Source: Stramenopiles sp. TOSAG23-2 | Lineage: Eukaryota; Sar | Length of the DNA: 64,000 nucleotides | Assembly: GCA_900128395.1 (NCBI GenBank) | Contig: LT649236.1 | Coordinates: forward strand, 1 to 64,000 | Direction of reading: 5' to 3' | In this document: positions 10,640-22,925 of the stretch, one piece after another | How the letters are laid out: every line of letters starts with the position of its first letter | Numbering within the stretch: position 1 is the stretch's first letter | Notes under the pieces: model-generated | Seen by the model: the letters and a program-made list of their open reading frames with translations, nothing else | Database searches by the model: none | What the model was told of the DNA's origin: nothing | Program-made: the position numbers and the translations under genes

Positions 10640-11184
10640 ATTTTCAACTTTTAATCCAGCTTTTCCCAAACAATACAACAAGCTACATATTGGTTTTTGA
10701 TGAAATGATGATTTATTATTTTGTTGAAGCAACTTTTATTTCGAATTTTAGATTTATTAGATTTATTTGATTGTGCAAAAAAATTATTAAAAAATAATAA
10801 TAATAGTGCAATAATTCAATTCACACCACAACAACAACAAAATAATCGATTGTACCTGGTATTTCCATATAACACTGGCCTACCATTAATCGTCGCATAT
10901 TTTCGATCAAATTTCATTAAAATCAACATTTTCAACCTAAATTCTTATATTTCATTGTTATGATGATGGATTTTTCATTTCATTACATGAAAACAAAGGA
11001 AAAACATTGAAAATACCTTTTTAAACTTAGGCTCCACTAGTATACCATTTTTCCTATCAATTGGCAAAATAATTTTGACATTTCTTGTTTTCAGAAATTA
11101 GGGATAGCAGAATTTCTGGCATCAGATTTTTACAATAAAATCTGTACTTAAATAAATTATTAATTTACAGAAATGACTAAAATA

Positions 11185-11433
11185 AAGTATAAAATTCATA
11201 GAAATCATTAAATTATAAAAATATCCATTTTTTAAAACACAAAATACATGTAAAAATTACATCGTCATTTTAACAATTTCATCCTTTTCTTAAAATTACA
11301 TATAAATACAAGTATAAAATTCATAGAAATCATTAAATTATAAAAATATCCATTTTTAAAAACATAAAAAACATGTAAAAATTACATCGTCATTTTAACA
11401 ATTTCATCCTTTTCTTAAAATTACATATAAATA
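11185..11433. repeat. Tandem duplication A, 2 copies of about 125 bp
   Basis: Copy 1 runs from 11185 to about 11308 and copy 2 from 11310 to about 11433. Both begin AAGTATAAAATTCATAG and end TTACATATAAATA. They differ at several positions in an A-rich stretch near the middle, so the copies are not identical. Confidence 0.9.
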
Positions 11434-11496
11434 CCATTAATATGAAATCATACAAAATATCATATTTTAGATGGAAATTCACTTTTTTACATAAAT

Positions 11497-11819
11497 TGTA
11501 AATATCGTTTTTAAAATATTTGTCCCTATCAAAAAAACAATGACTATTTTTATACTTAATGGTGTTAGACAGAGCCGACACTACAAGTGAAAAGTACCTA
11601 TCAAGTAGTGTTACAGCTATAGGGTTACGCGTTTTTTTCAACTTTTAACGGTTATTCTGTAAATATCGTTTTTAAAATATTTGTCCCTATCAAAAAAACA
11701 ATGACTATTTTTCGTACTTAATGGTGTTAGACAGACCCGACACTACACGTGAAAACCACCTATCAAGTAGTGTTACAGCTATAGGGTTACGCGTTTTTTT
11801 AAACTTTTAACGGTTATTT
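11497..11819. repeat. Tandem duplication B, 2 copies of about 161 bp, with conserved nested inverted repeats
   Basis: Copies start at 11497 and 11658 (TGTAAATATCG) and end with AACTTTTAACGGTTATT. Each contains CCCTAT ... ACACTAC ... GTAGTGT ... ATAGGG, two nested complementary pairs; in copy 1 they are at 11524-11529, 11578-11584, 11605-11611 and 11619-11624. Between copies, several differences fall in the loop between ACACTAC and GTAGTGT, while all four arms are unchanged. Confidence 0.9.
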
Positions 11820-13051
11820 AAATATGAAGTAGATACAAAAATATTAAGATATCTTGTATATTCATTACCAAGTATATCAAAATTGATCGTGGATACTTGT
11901 TTTGATAAAATCATGTATATGTATATGCAAAAAACTACCTTTTATAATTTTCAAACTTTGCATTTTTAGTCCAGCCTATGTCCATACTAATTTCGAAAAA
12001 AATCACCATTTTGAAAAAAATTCAATACCTTGTCAGTTTCATTTAAAACATAATTAGATCAAAATATTCATGTACTTCTTTCCTTTAGACATGTGTTGAG
12101 AGATGTGTCTTATTTCGAATTAATTTGTAGAAGATTTAGATAGAAAAAATCGACACATTGTATTTTGGTGATATTTCTGAAAAATTTTGAGATTTTTAGT
12201 GATTTTTTGGTCTCTAACCCTAAACTAACCCGATCTTGAAAATCACATATCGGTGTAATGCTCGACTTATATGTAATGTATGGACAGGAGAACGATCAGG
12301 GAATGTTCAGGGGATCAGTATACGACTTTTAGGTATTGGTTTCAGCTTTGTATATAATGGGAAAGTGTAGAAATGGCATTCGTGTGAGTGTATATTATAT
12401 ATACACGCGAACTTATTTAAAAATGACAGCAATCTTTTTTTGTGTGTATTTTTAATATATATATATATATTTTAAAAGGAAAATCTCGTAAATGATCAAA
12501 ATGCACGATATTTTTAATAAGCAAGGTTCTACTGGTAAACTGCCAAGACCACGACCTACAGTCAATGTATACGTAATAAATAATAGATGTGCAACGTTTC
12601 AAAGTCTAATTTTAATAACTTCAATGAAAATTTTCAACCTTTCATGATTTTCACCATTTCGATGGAAAAGTGCTCTAATACTAACTCCATGCTAACGTGC
12701 GATTAAAATTTTTTTTTCAGGACTTTTCTTTAAAAACATAATTATACAGGTAAACTCTCGGAGAAAAGTTAAATATATCACCTATGATATAGAATCCACA
12801 AGATTTTGTCAAAATTTTTTATGTTTCATCATTAAAATGAAGATTTCTAGGTCCATTTAGAATCTATGTGAATGAAAATCGATTTGGAATTCTAGGCCAT
12901 TTTCAAGCATTTAAAAAATCATTGTAAAATGTGGTATAATCAATACAATATATCTCGAGTCACTCAAAATATTAATACAAAAGTAGTACAGCAACTCATT
13001 ATCACATGTATAGAGCTAAACCTAAGAGTAAGTTGACGACAACTGAGTGTC

Positions 13052-13271
13052 AGGAACATACTTTACTAACGACGTTTCAATTGCATGTCAAAGTACCTTT
13101 ACTATAGAATAGGCTTGTAAAACCTTAATAAAAGTGTCAAAAAATGTGCATTTTTTAGTGAAGGAACCTACTTTACTAACGACGTTTCAATTGCATGTCA
13201 AAGTACCCTTACTATGGGATAGGCTTGTAAAACCTTAATAAAAGTGTCCAAAAATGTGCATTTTTGAATGA
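13052..13271. repeat. Tandem duplication C, 2 copies of about 110 bp
   Basis: Copy 1 starts near 13052 and copy 2 near 13162. Both contain CTTTACTAACGACGTTTCAA and AGGCTTGTAAAACCTTAATA, with a few substitutions between copies. Confidence 0.9.
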
Positions 13272-13478
13272 AAATTCACTTTGTGTCTAGCGTTTCATGT
13301 AAATGTCATATTTATTTTGGTTGGAGTTTAGAGATACAAGTTATATATATGAAGTACGGATGTGGTGGTTTATATGACTTGTAAATGTTGGAAATGATGT
13401 TTGGAGACATAATGCAAATTTTATATATTTGATGAAATTTCTCAATTTTCGTACCCACTTTGGCGGAACTTTTAAAAA

Positions 13479-13643
13479 TGAAAATAAAATTGGCAAAAAT
13501 ATTCGTGTTTGAGGTGTTATAGAAATGTAGTATAAAGTTGGTAGTCTAATTTACATATTTTGAAAATAAAATTGGCAAAAATATGTGTGTTTGAGGTGTT
13601 ATAGAAATGTAGTATAAGTTTGGTAGTCTAATTTACATATTTT
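13479..13643. repeat. Tandem duplication D, 2 copies of 82 bp
   Basis: Copies begin TGAAAATAAAATTGGC at 13479 and 13561. They share GTGTTTGAGGTGTTATAGAA and TTGGTAGTCTAATTTACA, with only a few differences. Confidence 0.9.
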
Positions 13644-14151
13644 TGTCAATGTACTTAAAACTTCAGTATGGAGATTTTTTGTCAATTGATATTGTCATTG
13701 AAAATTTCCCTATGAAGTGATTTTAATATATGGAAATAGCACTGTATAAATTAGCATGGACACAGGCCTTTCAACATTTTACTCTTGAAAATTGTGTTTT
13801 TTTGCCATGTTTTCTGTTTTTCATTTCCTATCATATTTATACTTAATGTAGTCCTTTTCATATACTCAGTAGATTTGTAGTGTTTGAAATATTTGATAGG
13901 TAAAATTCGGTATTTTTTGTACTTGAGAGAAGGATAATATGTTCGGAATAATTGTTATTGCATTCGGCATTCCTGGCATTGGCAACTTGTGCAACTTGTA
14001 CATATTTATTATTATTTTCATATGACGTATAATATAAGTGGCATATCTTTTTCGATTAATATATTGGAAATATAGACAAAGTTTAAATGATAGAAGAACA
14101 CAGAAAGCAATCAAGAATGCAACCATACATGTGCACCATCGTTAGATAAAT

Positions 14152-14499
14152 ATGAATTCAACATTATCATTAGTGAAACCTAGAAAACAAATTACACATG
14201 GTGTGAAGAAGAAGAAAAAATCAAAAGATGAGATATTAAAAGAGGAAGAAAGGAAATTAACGTATGCCCAAAAACGTAAACAAAAAGCATACGGTTCACA
14301 GGAAGAACCGAATCCATTTACATTACATGCAAGCGCACGTTTTAAATCACCATATCCAACATTTCAAGCCCCATCAATTCGTGTAATAGATCTTCGAAAC
14401 AAACATATGAGAAGTAACAGGCGCCTTATTACACCAATTTCCGAAACGATATCCTTGAATGTTACAGAAGATGGCTTATTATACTCTTCAACCTCATGA
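14152..14499 (+). CDS. Hypothetical small basic protein (115 aa)
   Basis: ATG 14152 opens a 115-residue frame ending in TGA. The N-terminal 50 residues are very Lys-rich (HGVKKKKKSKDEILKEEE). The rest is a mixed, plausible globular or filament-binding segment (NPFTLHASARFKSPYP, IRVIDLRN). There is no signal peptide or membrane segment. It converges on the HIR3-like gene about 530 bp away. The reverse-strand frame over the same bases begins with hydrophobic low-complexity sequence and was rejected. Family unknown. Confidence 0.6.
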   Translation: MNSTLSLVKPRKQITHGVKKKKKSKDEILKEEERKLTYAQKRKQKAYGSQEEPNPFTLHASARFKSPYPTFQAPSIRVIDLRNKHMRSNRRLITPISETISLNVTEDGLLYSSTS

Positions 14500-15026
14500 T
14501 TTTTGGTAGCTTCTTCGATACATGGATAATTTATTACATTACTTCTCACGGTTGTTATTAGAAAAATTGTAAAGATTAGTACATAAATATGAGATATTAA
14601 CATGGATGATCTTGTATTTTGCGCCATGATTAAAATGTATTTCCGTAGATATATATATATATATAAATAAAGAGAAATTTTTATATATATATAAGGAGAT
14701 ATTACCAGATGGTAAAACTTCAAACAAATATAAAACTATATATATATGAGATTATGTGTGTAAATGTACTTTTTGAAATTTGTTAAAATGTTGTATAAAT
14801 GGCACAAATTGCACTTCTAAAATTCATTGTTGAAATGTGTGCAACACATGTACGAAGCGTATTTATTTATTCGAAGAAAGAAGGAGGCAGAGAGGAGGTG
14901 TGCCAACAGAGGTTTTTGTGCGTTTGTGCGGAGATCGAGGCGTATAGAGTGTATTTACATTTATACTTGTTAGTATACATATTCATTAGGTAAAATTTTT
15001 TAACAACGGCTCATCATGCTATCCAT
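14500..15026. other. Convergent spacer
   Basis: About 530 bp between two convergent genes. It holds (TA)n-type stretches at 14649-14695. A 64-codon frame from ATG 14799 has no family features and a biased composition, so it is not called. No RNA gene was seen. Confidence 0.55.
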
Positions 15027-18000
15027 TTATTTTTTTTTCAATTTCAAACCACCTTTACCTCTCGCCCGAATCACATTCTGTTATGGAATTAATTAGGGTG
15101 TAGAAATATAAAATATTTGTTAGAAATGTGCATTATGAAAAGAAATATTTTTCCATTTGTTTTCTTTTTACTTACATTATTGTTATCTTCAATTGGAAAT
15201 TTTTGTTTTAATGTTGTAATAATTTCAGATATCGTAGCGTGTGCTTCACCGCCACCGCGATTTTCGCTCTTTACGAAAACATCATAAGATTCTATTAAAG
15301 CATCTGTAATTTTCTTCTTTGCTTTTAACCCACATGTTGCTGCAGCTAAATGAACTCTATATGCAATACGCAACGTATCTTCTGCTTCTTTTGGATTTAA
15401 ATTCATAATTTGTTCTTTATTTGTATCATTAATTATTACAATCACGCGATACATTGCCAATATATGATATGATAGAAAATGCATGATTAGAGTTTTCCCC
15501 GCATTAAGTACTTTTTTATCATATGATTGTTTCTGTAAAAGCAACAAATACTGCCCCATTTCGTATAATAACAAACGCTCTTCTAATAAATTAATATAAA
15601 AGGTTATATATTTTTCTCGTAAATAATTATACTTAAAATGTCTTCGTTCCATTAAATCAAACAACGTAGTTTCTCGGTTTGTCCCATGTTCGAACCACAA
15701 ACCGACTAGTTGGTTATAATAATTCAATTTAATTTTCTGTGGATTGTTATTTGTGCCATCAGAAGAGGATGCACCATTTGCATTATTTGATGAAGAAGAT
15801 TGCTTGCTTCGGCTTTTTTTTTTACTCTTCGAAGCGAAAAAAGATCTTAAATGTTCTAGTGCAGGGCTTGCACCCCACTCGTTCGGATCAATAGTTCCAA
15901 TGTCTTTATCAAGATATTCCCTGTACTTCTCATTTGCCTTTGTATACAGATTTGCCACAGCTGCCTTCATAATATTTTCACCATGATATAATGCTCTTGC
16001 TACCATAAAGCGTGAACGATGATCTGAAATCGAGACCGATCGTTTTATCAAAGATTTAATTTTATCAATGCAAAATGACAGAAGTTTATATCTTCGCAAA
16101 TATATGTTTTTATCAATTATTGACTGAAGACTCGATTTTTTACCCTGTTTAAATCCAGGATAATCAGGGGTGATATTTTCTAACAAACCCATAACATCTT
16201 CATCATTCAATTTATGAGAGTCTAAAATACCCTTTATAATAGTAGTATGCAAACGGTACATTGTATATTCAATCGGTCGCTCGTAGCTTTTTACGATTCT
16301 TAAATCATATGCTTTTCGTAAATATTTCAATCCTCGTCGTAACATCTTTCTTAAACTTTTATTGTTCGATGTCTCATCTACGATATGATCACGATCTAGC
16401 TTTAATGCTATTTTACCCATATAAAGATTGTAATCCCATCTTTCCACCTCTTTATTTGCTTTTTCAAATGCATCAAATGCTTTGTTGGCATCGCTTTCGA
16501 AAGTTGGACTACTTGATAACTGTTTGCGTGAGGTAAACCTTACGTCATTGTATGTAATCATACCAATTTGTTCATACATTTGTACCAATGGAATTGGCAG
16601 CAAAGCTTGGCTTCTTTTTGACAAGGCAGCAGCAACTTCAAATGCATTTAATGCAATAGTGTGCAGCTTGATTCTATTCACAAAATAATAATCAAATTTA
16701 TCCTCTACAAATGCATCTAAAGTGGTTTGTAAATTATTGGATTTATCATTTACAGTATTGCTTTTCAACTTTGTCATCGTATTTCTAGCAAGATCTAAGG
16801 TTGCATCGATGCGATTGTTAAGCAAAATAGATGCTGACATCCCAAGATCATACCAACTTTCAATACGATTTGGGTTATATGATAAATCCTGTAACAAAAC
16901 TTCAATTCGAACTCGATGGAAGTTATACATTTCTTGGTTTTTCTCATTACTATTATTAGCATTTCCTGGCTCTTGCATCAAATCAATGTATAATCGATAA
17001 AATTCATTACGAACTAATTTTTCTCCACTTTCTAATTTTATGGCATTTACATTACTCTCCATGGCTTTTATCTCCTTTATAAATGTCGCAACACGATCTT
17101 TTAAGTGTGGCTGGTCGGTCTTAGGCACTGCATCATCAACGTTGATACTCATCATCATCGTAGTGCCGTTACTTCCATCATTATTGGCATCCCTGTTGAT
17201 ATTTTTTGATTTACTTTGTAAAATATTTATTACCAATTTGCCATATGGAATTTCATTGGTACTCATAATATTGTCAGTTGCGATCTGAATAGCATTATTT
17301 TCGCCTTCAGTATTTGTACTAGACATGGCGTATTGCCAAACATCGATTTGAAATACTTTGTAAAGTTCAAACAGCATAAATCGCTTATCCTTACTAGGAA
17401 CCCCACTTGTTTTGGATTGGATTCGCTCGCTTGAAAAATCGAATAAATCGATACAAAATTGCTTTCTTTTAGCCTGCTCATTATTCGATAACGTTTTGTC
17501 CCGTAGTGATAAATATTTACCACGAGGGGGATAATCATCATCCGTCTTAAAGGCTGGATCTATATTGAATCCAAATAAATCATAATAAACTTTTCCTAGT
17601 AGTTCAATAGTAAATTTGGCTGGGTCTATCGAATCCTCATCTTCATCATCTGTATCTCCATCTTCTACTTCTAATACTTCATCTGTCGCTTGTTCCCCTT
17701 TATAAGCATTCCATTTGTCCATAACTGTCAAAACATGAACAAAATACTTTAGTAACTGTCCATCATGTGCCGTGGTTAGGCCCCACTTGCCAAGTTGTAG
17801 GTGAACTGATTCAATAGCCCCACGTAAACAGTCATGGCGCTTATCCATCAATTCGTGTTCGTCTATTTCGTTTTCAAATTCGTCTTCAGCTTCCACGTGA
17901 AAAGAAACGGGCACCAGAGCACATAAAAATGTAAAATACAAATTAAATGAAAAAAATCGAAGAGAAGTGATTCTCTTTGCCACTTTCAATATATCTAATG

Positions 18001-21000
18001 CTAGAAACAGAAACCCAGAAAATATTTTCCGATGGGTGTCATTATTCAAAGTTGAGTCTGCTGCAACTTTGATCTCAGCAGTTTGTTTAAAAATACGCGC
18101 CCGAACACATTCTACGGCCATTTCGATTGAAATTTGCAACATATCTACTAGTTCGCGGTCAAAATGATCCAGATGTTCTTCCAATAAGTCGCTTTGAATA
18201 TATTTTTCATATGCATGTTTATATGTCAAACGATTTGTTGTTGTTTTGGTTGAGTTTGTTACTAAGGATGAAGAATTTTGCGATATAATGGATCCATTTT
18301 TAGGATTTTGTTTTTCAAACGTGGCAATTCCATGGTATAATTTATCAAAATACATTTTTGATAATTTCCATACAAATGCTAATGTAAATGATTCATCCTG
18401 AAATTTTTTTGCAGTTTCTATTACATGTGTATATGTTTTCTTATCATTTAATAATATTGCTAGATGCACATATGATGGCAAAACTTTTTTAAAGATACTC
18501 CAACATAAACTTGCTGTAGACGTTGCACCAGTTTTATTCTCGTCATCGTGTGCTGAAGCAATTGTTGACATGGAATTTATAATGTGTAAACAAAATACAC
18601 GAGTTCGAGCAATTACTTGTCTTTTTTTAATGATAAATGGGCTTTCACTTTTGTTATTATTACCGCTATCATTCACGTTGATTGTCATATTTGCACGTCT
18701 ATTTTTACTTCCAACAGGATGTGGATTACTTGATATGTCCAAGCCGTGGTGTTTGAGAAAAATTACATTTTCAATTGCTGTATCAAGTATTCGACCAGGG
18801 GTAGCCAACTCACTCATAATACGACCAACAAACTTTGATGCCAACAACAAATTATCTGTCTCTACACAGCTTTCAACAATAATAGAAATTAAATCAGGGC
18901 GTATTTCGGCATCTTCATCCAGATCTTGTAACCGCAAATCACGCTTTCGCTTTTTACTGTCGTTCCCATTTCTTTTCTTATCGCCTGTACGATTGCGCTT
19001 ATTGGAAGATGAATTTTTCTTGTTCTTCTTTCCATTCTTTTTGCCACTATTATCATCTTGGTGGTGGAAAAAATCTTCAATTAGCTCGCTGTAGTGACAT
19101 GTCCATGAATGATCATCAAAATCAATAGAATCCGTACTTGGTAGATACCGATTTCTTAATTCATCGATAGCATTTTTAAATAGATCAATACGCTTTTTTC
19201 GCATTTCTTCCTCGCTTATCATTGGAACGTCGTTTTCCTTATTTGCTAGGTCTATTACATTGTCTACATCAACATTCATTACGTTTTCTGTGGTAGGAAG
19301 GGTCCCTGACGTCGCTTCAGCAGTAGCTTCCATCATATTAGCAATTGGAGCCGTTTCAGTTGCTTCATCTTCAGTAGACTTTGTTGATTCAGGATCAACT
19401 GCTTCTTTGTAAAATGCAATGGCTTTGTCAATCGTAGATTTTGAAGCTAGTTCATCCAAACGGCGGACAATACCAGCATGATCGATGGTATTGCTGTGAA
19501 TACAATGATTTAAGTAATAAATCTCTCCACTTTCCGCCTTTTTTTGTTGGTTTGAATGAGATTGGTCAAAAAAATCAATTCGTTCCTCGAGAACATGTTT
19601 TTCATTCAATGTAACTGCACAACAATTTAACATAAATAAAGACTGCGCGCGCTTTTCATTCAAATTATCCAACTGTGCACAAAGCCAATAATATCTCAAT
19701 CGACCTTCCCATAAATGTTTTAAATATGTTTCTCCATTTCGAATGCGTTCTAATATATTTTTTCTAATCTCAGGCCCCAATTGGGATAAACGCCGTTTAT
19801 TTTGTTCTAGAAAATTTTTCATCCTAGATGGTGGGGTGACTACGCCACTTACAGTATTTTCCATCGCATATTTGGCAAGGGTAATCCACATTTCTTTTAG
19901 GCATCGTTTGCTTGATTTGACATTTCGTGTAGCCTTTCGTTTATAAAACTCCGAGGAACCACCGCCATAAATATTTAGCTTTTGCTTTGTAGCTTGATCG
20001 ATTTCAATCTCTGCTGCTGTCAACCAAGCCAATGCATCAGTTTCAATACCACCACCTATACAAATGTTATTTATAGTCTCGTGGCGCAAATTTTTCATTT
20101 TCGTTAGTATTTTTTGCCTGGTCTTTGTTGTCATAGTTGATTTTCGTTCATTTAGACCGTCCGCGGATGTATGCGTATCCAGCGTAATGAAAGTCAACGG
20201 TCTATGAAATTTTGTTAATAACGAAAATGATTTAACTATGATATCTGAGATTGAGTTTAATTTCAATTTCCTCATTTGCGCTTGTGTTGATTGCACGTGC
20301 TGTAATGAAGATGAAACCTTGTAAGCAAGCTTTAAGTTGGATATATAACATAAAGATCGACAATAATGCTGCAATAATATTGCGATATCAACTTGAAGGG
20401 AATTTAATTCATCAACAAATTTTAAAACGTGATTTTGTTCCAATTTTTGAATCTCAGAAGTTCCCACTGCGGCAATATTACTGCTTTTCTTCACTGAACT
20501 ATTTTCATCATTGGTAATATCTTCATCATCTTTGCTTGGTGATGTAATATTTATAACGCTTTGTGGTGAAGCAAGTTTATTTGAAAATTCTAAATATTGA
20601 CCATGTGCGCCTAAAATATTATTAGCAACATTTAAAGTGACTGCGTTGTTATTATCATCAGTGAAATCAACTGTTTCCAAGTCTTTAACATCATTGAATG
20701 TTATGTATGCTAACGATTCACTAATATCACGTGCAATTGGTTTCGGTTTTATAACAACCACTGGTTCTTGAATTTGCTCCTGCTGGCTTTTCAAGCGTCT
20801 TGATATTCGTTTAGGAGTAGAAGCTTTTCGTACATCATCATTTTCCCCATTTTGTGTTCCAACTTTAATAGGTTTCGGAGGCTTTGTTGCAACTTTTTGC
20901 TTTTTACTTGATACTGGCAAGTTAACTTTATTAACCTCCAAATTATCAGTATCAACTTCCCGCTCTCTTTTCTTATTTTTCGGAGTTATACTATGACTAT

Positions 21001-22375
21001 TCTTTTCATCCGAAATTATCACGTTTGATGATTCTTCATTAATACGTGTTTTTTCATTACTATTAGATTCATTATTTTTTTCATTTGTTTCATCATCGTG
21101 TACCTCGGAGATGCTGTTGGTGGTGATGATCGTTGTGGTAGTATTAGTAACAACATCGTTAATATTTGTGGCTGTTGTTGATGATGATGCACTTGTAATT
21201 AGATTATTTTCATTTGCTTTTCTTATAGCATTGTTATTACTGCCATTTTCTGTACTATTTTTTGTATCATTATGATTGTTTTCTTCCGCTACATCAGTTA
21301 TTTCTTGACAATTTGTTTCAATTTCGACAACATTGCCAATAAATTGTTTATTTTTGGAGTGTATATCTTCAAATGTATTAATTAATAAAATACCCAAACC
21401 GATAAATGTTACATCATCCAATGTTTGTTTTACTATAACTTTTTCTTGTTCTAATAATGCACTTAATTTATCATCATCGTTCTTTTTTTCATTAATTGTT
21501 CGTTTTTGAACCCATGGATCTGATGACAATAATAAATCTTGATTTTTTTGAAAACTTTCTTCAATAGCATCAATAGATGAATTATAATAATTATTCGTCT
21601 GATTCCATCCTCCATCTAATACACATTGAAATGGCTGAATTGAAGAGTCATTTGCAGCATAAAATTTTGCTGCACCTTCAAACAACTGCTGTTCATGTTT
21701 TTTCATGATATTATAAACAGTTTTCAATCCAATTGTATCATCTAAGCCATCAGGTCCTAATATTTCACATAAGCGACGTAAGCTTAAAATATGATTTGGG
21801 CTAATTGTTAAAGCTCGTTCTAAATAATAACGTGCATCAACATATTTGGATTGCTTAGCAAATGAAGCAGCCACATCATACCATAACATGACATCCCTTG
21901 GATCAACAGACAATGCATTTTTATATTGTATACAAGCATTTGCAAATAAATTTTCTTTAAAATACATTTTTCCTAAATTTTTAAAACATAAATATCTTAA
22001 CCGATGCAAAATAGTTAACCCGTGGGATGCTGATACTTCTGCTGTTGCTATCAATCGTTTAGCCTTTGCATCGATCGATGGATCAGAATCTTCAAGCGTT
22101 TCGAGATATAACTCCTTTGCATTTTCCCATATATCAGTACCTGGTTTACTTTTAGATTGATCTGTCAAAGCAGCTTTGTAATTCATCGATAAACGAGATT
22201 GATATGCCTCGTCACTTTCTTCAACTTCCATCACATTATTATTTGTATTTTCCACGTCGTTGTTATTTACGTTCTTTTCATTATCTTGCACAGTACCATC
22301 AATATTAATATTATTATCGTTTCCTTCTGGCAATTCATTGCTATTATCATCATCTACGGCAGCCCACCCACTCAT
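15027..22375 (-). CDS. HIR3: CABIN1/HIR3-like TPR protein of the HIRA histone chaperone complex (two exons)
   Basis: Exon 1 runs from 22375 down to 15176 and exon 2 from 15077 to 15027, giving 2416 aa. The start MSGWAAVDDD at 22375 is preferred; an in-frame ATG at 22525 would add 50 residues unlike the rest. The N-terminal TPR block (YLCFKNLGKMYFKENLFANA, ALSVDPRDVMLWYDVA, ALTISPNHILSLRRLCEILG) matches the CABIN1/HIR3 family, which scaffolds the HIRA (HIR) complex for replication-independent H3-H4 deposition. Long Asn/Ser/Thr-rich insertions follow, with basic nuclear-localisation-like clusters (KKRERE, KKNGKKNKK, KKRKRD). Weak TPR-like helices continue to the end. One stretch (plus-strand 17895-17990) is unexpectedly hydrophobic for a nuclear protein. 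Assignment rests on the N-terminal TPR block and overall architecture. Confidence 0.8.
15078..15175 (-). other. Intron (98 nt) in the HIR3-like gene
   Basis: On the minus strand the donor GTAAGT follows the codons for EDNNN, and the acceptor ends CATAACAG. Splicing is in phase 0 and joins a 51-nt last exon encoding a basic tail (NVIRARGKGGLKLKKK) and TAA. Without splicing, translation runs into an AT-rich hydrophobic end. Confidence 0.85.
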
Positions 22376-22925
22376 GTTTCTTATTTTTGTCTCGAAGAAT
22401 ATCTTGCACGTGTGTTTCACTCTATGTATGTATCTCTCTCTCCATATTTCCCCCAAAAGTAGTCGAACACACAATTTTTCAAAATTCAAATCTCTATCTA
22501 TCCATAATCTAAATAATCCATTCATAAATATTATTATTTTGCTTTTTTATTTTTTTTTCGTCGACGACATCCATTTTTCTTTACGAGTTAATGGAGAATG
22601 GAAAAAATAAGGTCTTTCCTTAATTTTTATTTATTAGCAGGAGATAGCACGGCGGCGTTATAAGGTGCGTTTTCTTCACCGACTGATGGATACACGGCAT
22701 CAGTTTCGTCACAACTAAAAACAACAAATCTAGCTAAAAAACTATCCTATATAAAGTGGGATGAATTTGGACATTTGGACACATTTATAAATGTATACAC
22801 CTCAATCATACATGCGGGATTGTAGTATATATATATATATATATATATATATTGTCACAATAACAACGTAAATAGTACATTGCATTAGGACACATTTAGA
22901 AATATATATTTTATGAAAGTACAAG
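22376..22925. promoter_or_regulatory. Divergent promoter region with (TA)n tract
   Basis: 550 bp between the HIR3-like gene (minus) and the LRR gene (plus). A GC-richer patch lies at about 22636-22700 (AGCACGGCGGCG), and a (TA)n tract at 22826-22852 sits about 75 bases before the LRR start. No specific factor site was identified. Confidence 0.5.

Larger units (their letters stand above)
10640..14151. other. 3.5-kb gene-poor region with four different tandem duplications
   Basis: No convincing coding frame, tRNA or transposase was found. The block from 11185 to 13643 contains four unrelated two-copy tandem repeats (periods near 125, 161, 110 and 82 bp), each listed separately. Between them lies unique AT-rich sequence. 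The region lacks the long (TA)n tracts common elsewhere in the window. It separates the divergently transcribed transporter (minus) and the small basic protein gene (plus), so part of it must act as promoter. It could be an untranslated RNA gene, decayed mobile DNA or simply fast-duplicating spacer. Confidence 0.6.

Noticed and set aside
10721-10963. 80-codon plus-strand frame near the transporter start
   Set aside because: Non-ATG start, low-complexity composition, no family features.
10640-14151. Transposable element in the gene-poor block
   Set aside because: No transposase or reverse transcriptase frame, no long terminal repeats and no clear terminal inverted repeats were seen; only local tandem duplications.
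14799-14993. 64-codon plus-strand frame with ATG
   Set aside because: Composition biased to Cys, Val, Tyr and Leu without domain features; lies in a convergent spacer.
17890-17985. Second intron in the HIR3-like gene
   Set aside because: The best GT-AG pair is 94 nt, which would shift the frame, and the donor is not GTAAGT; left as coding.
22376-22525. 50-residue N-terminal extension of the HIR3-like protein
   Set aside because: An in-frame ATG exists at 22525, but the added residues are unlike the family start, and MSGWAAVDDD at 22375 is a better beginning.
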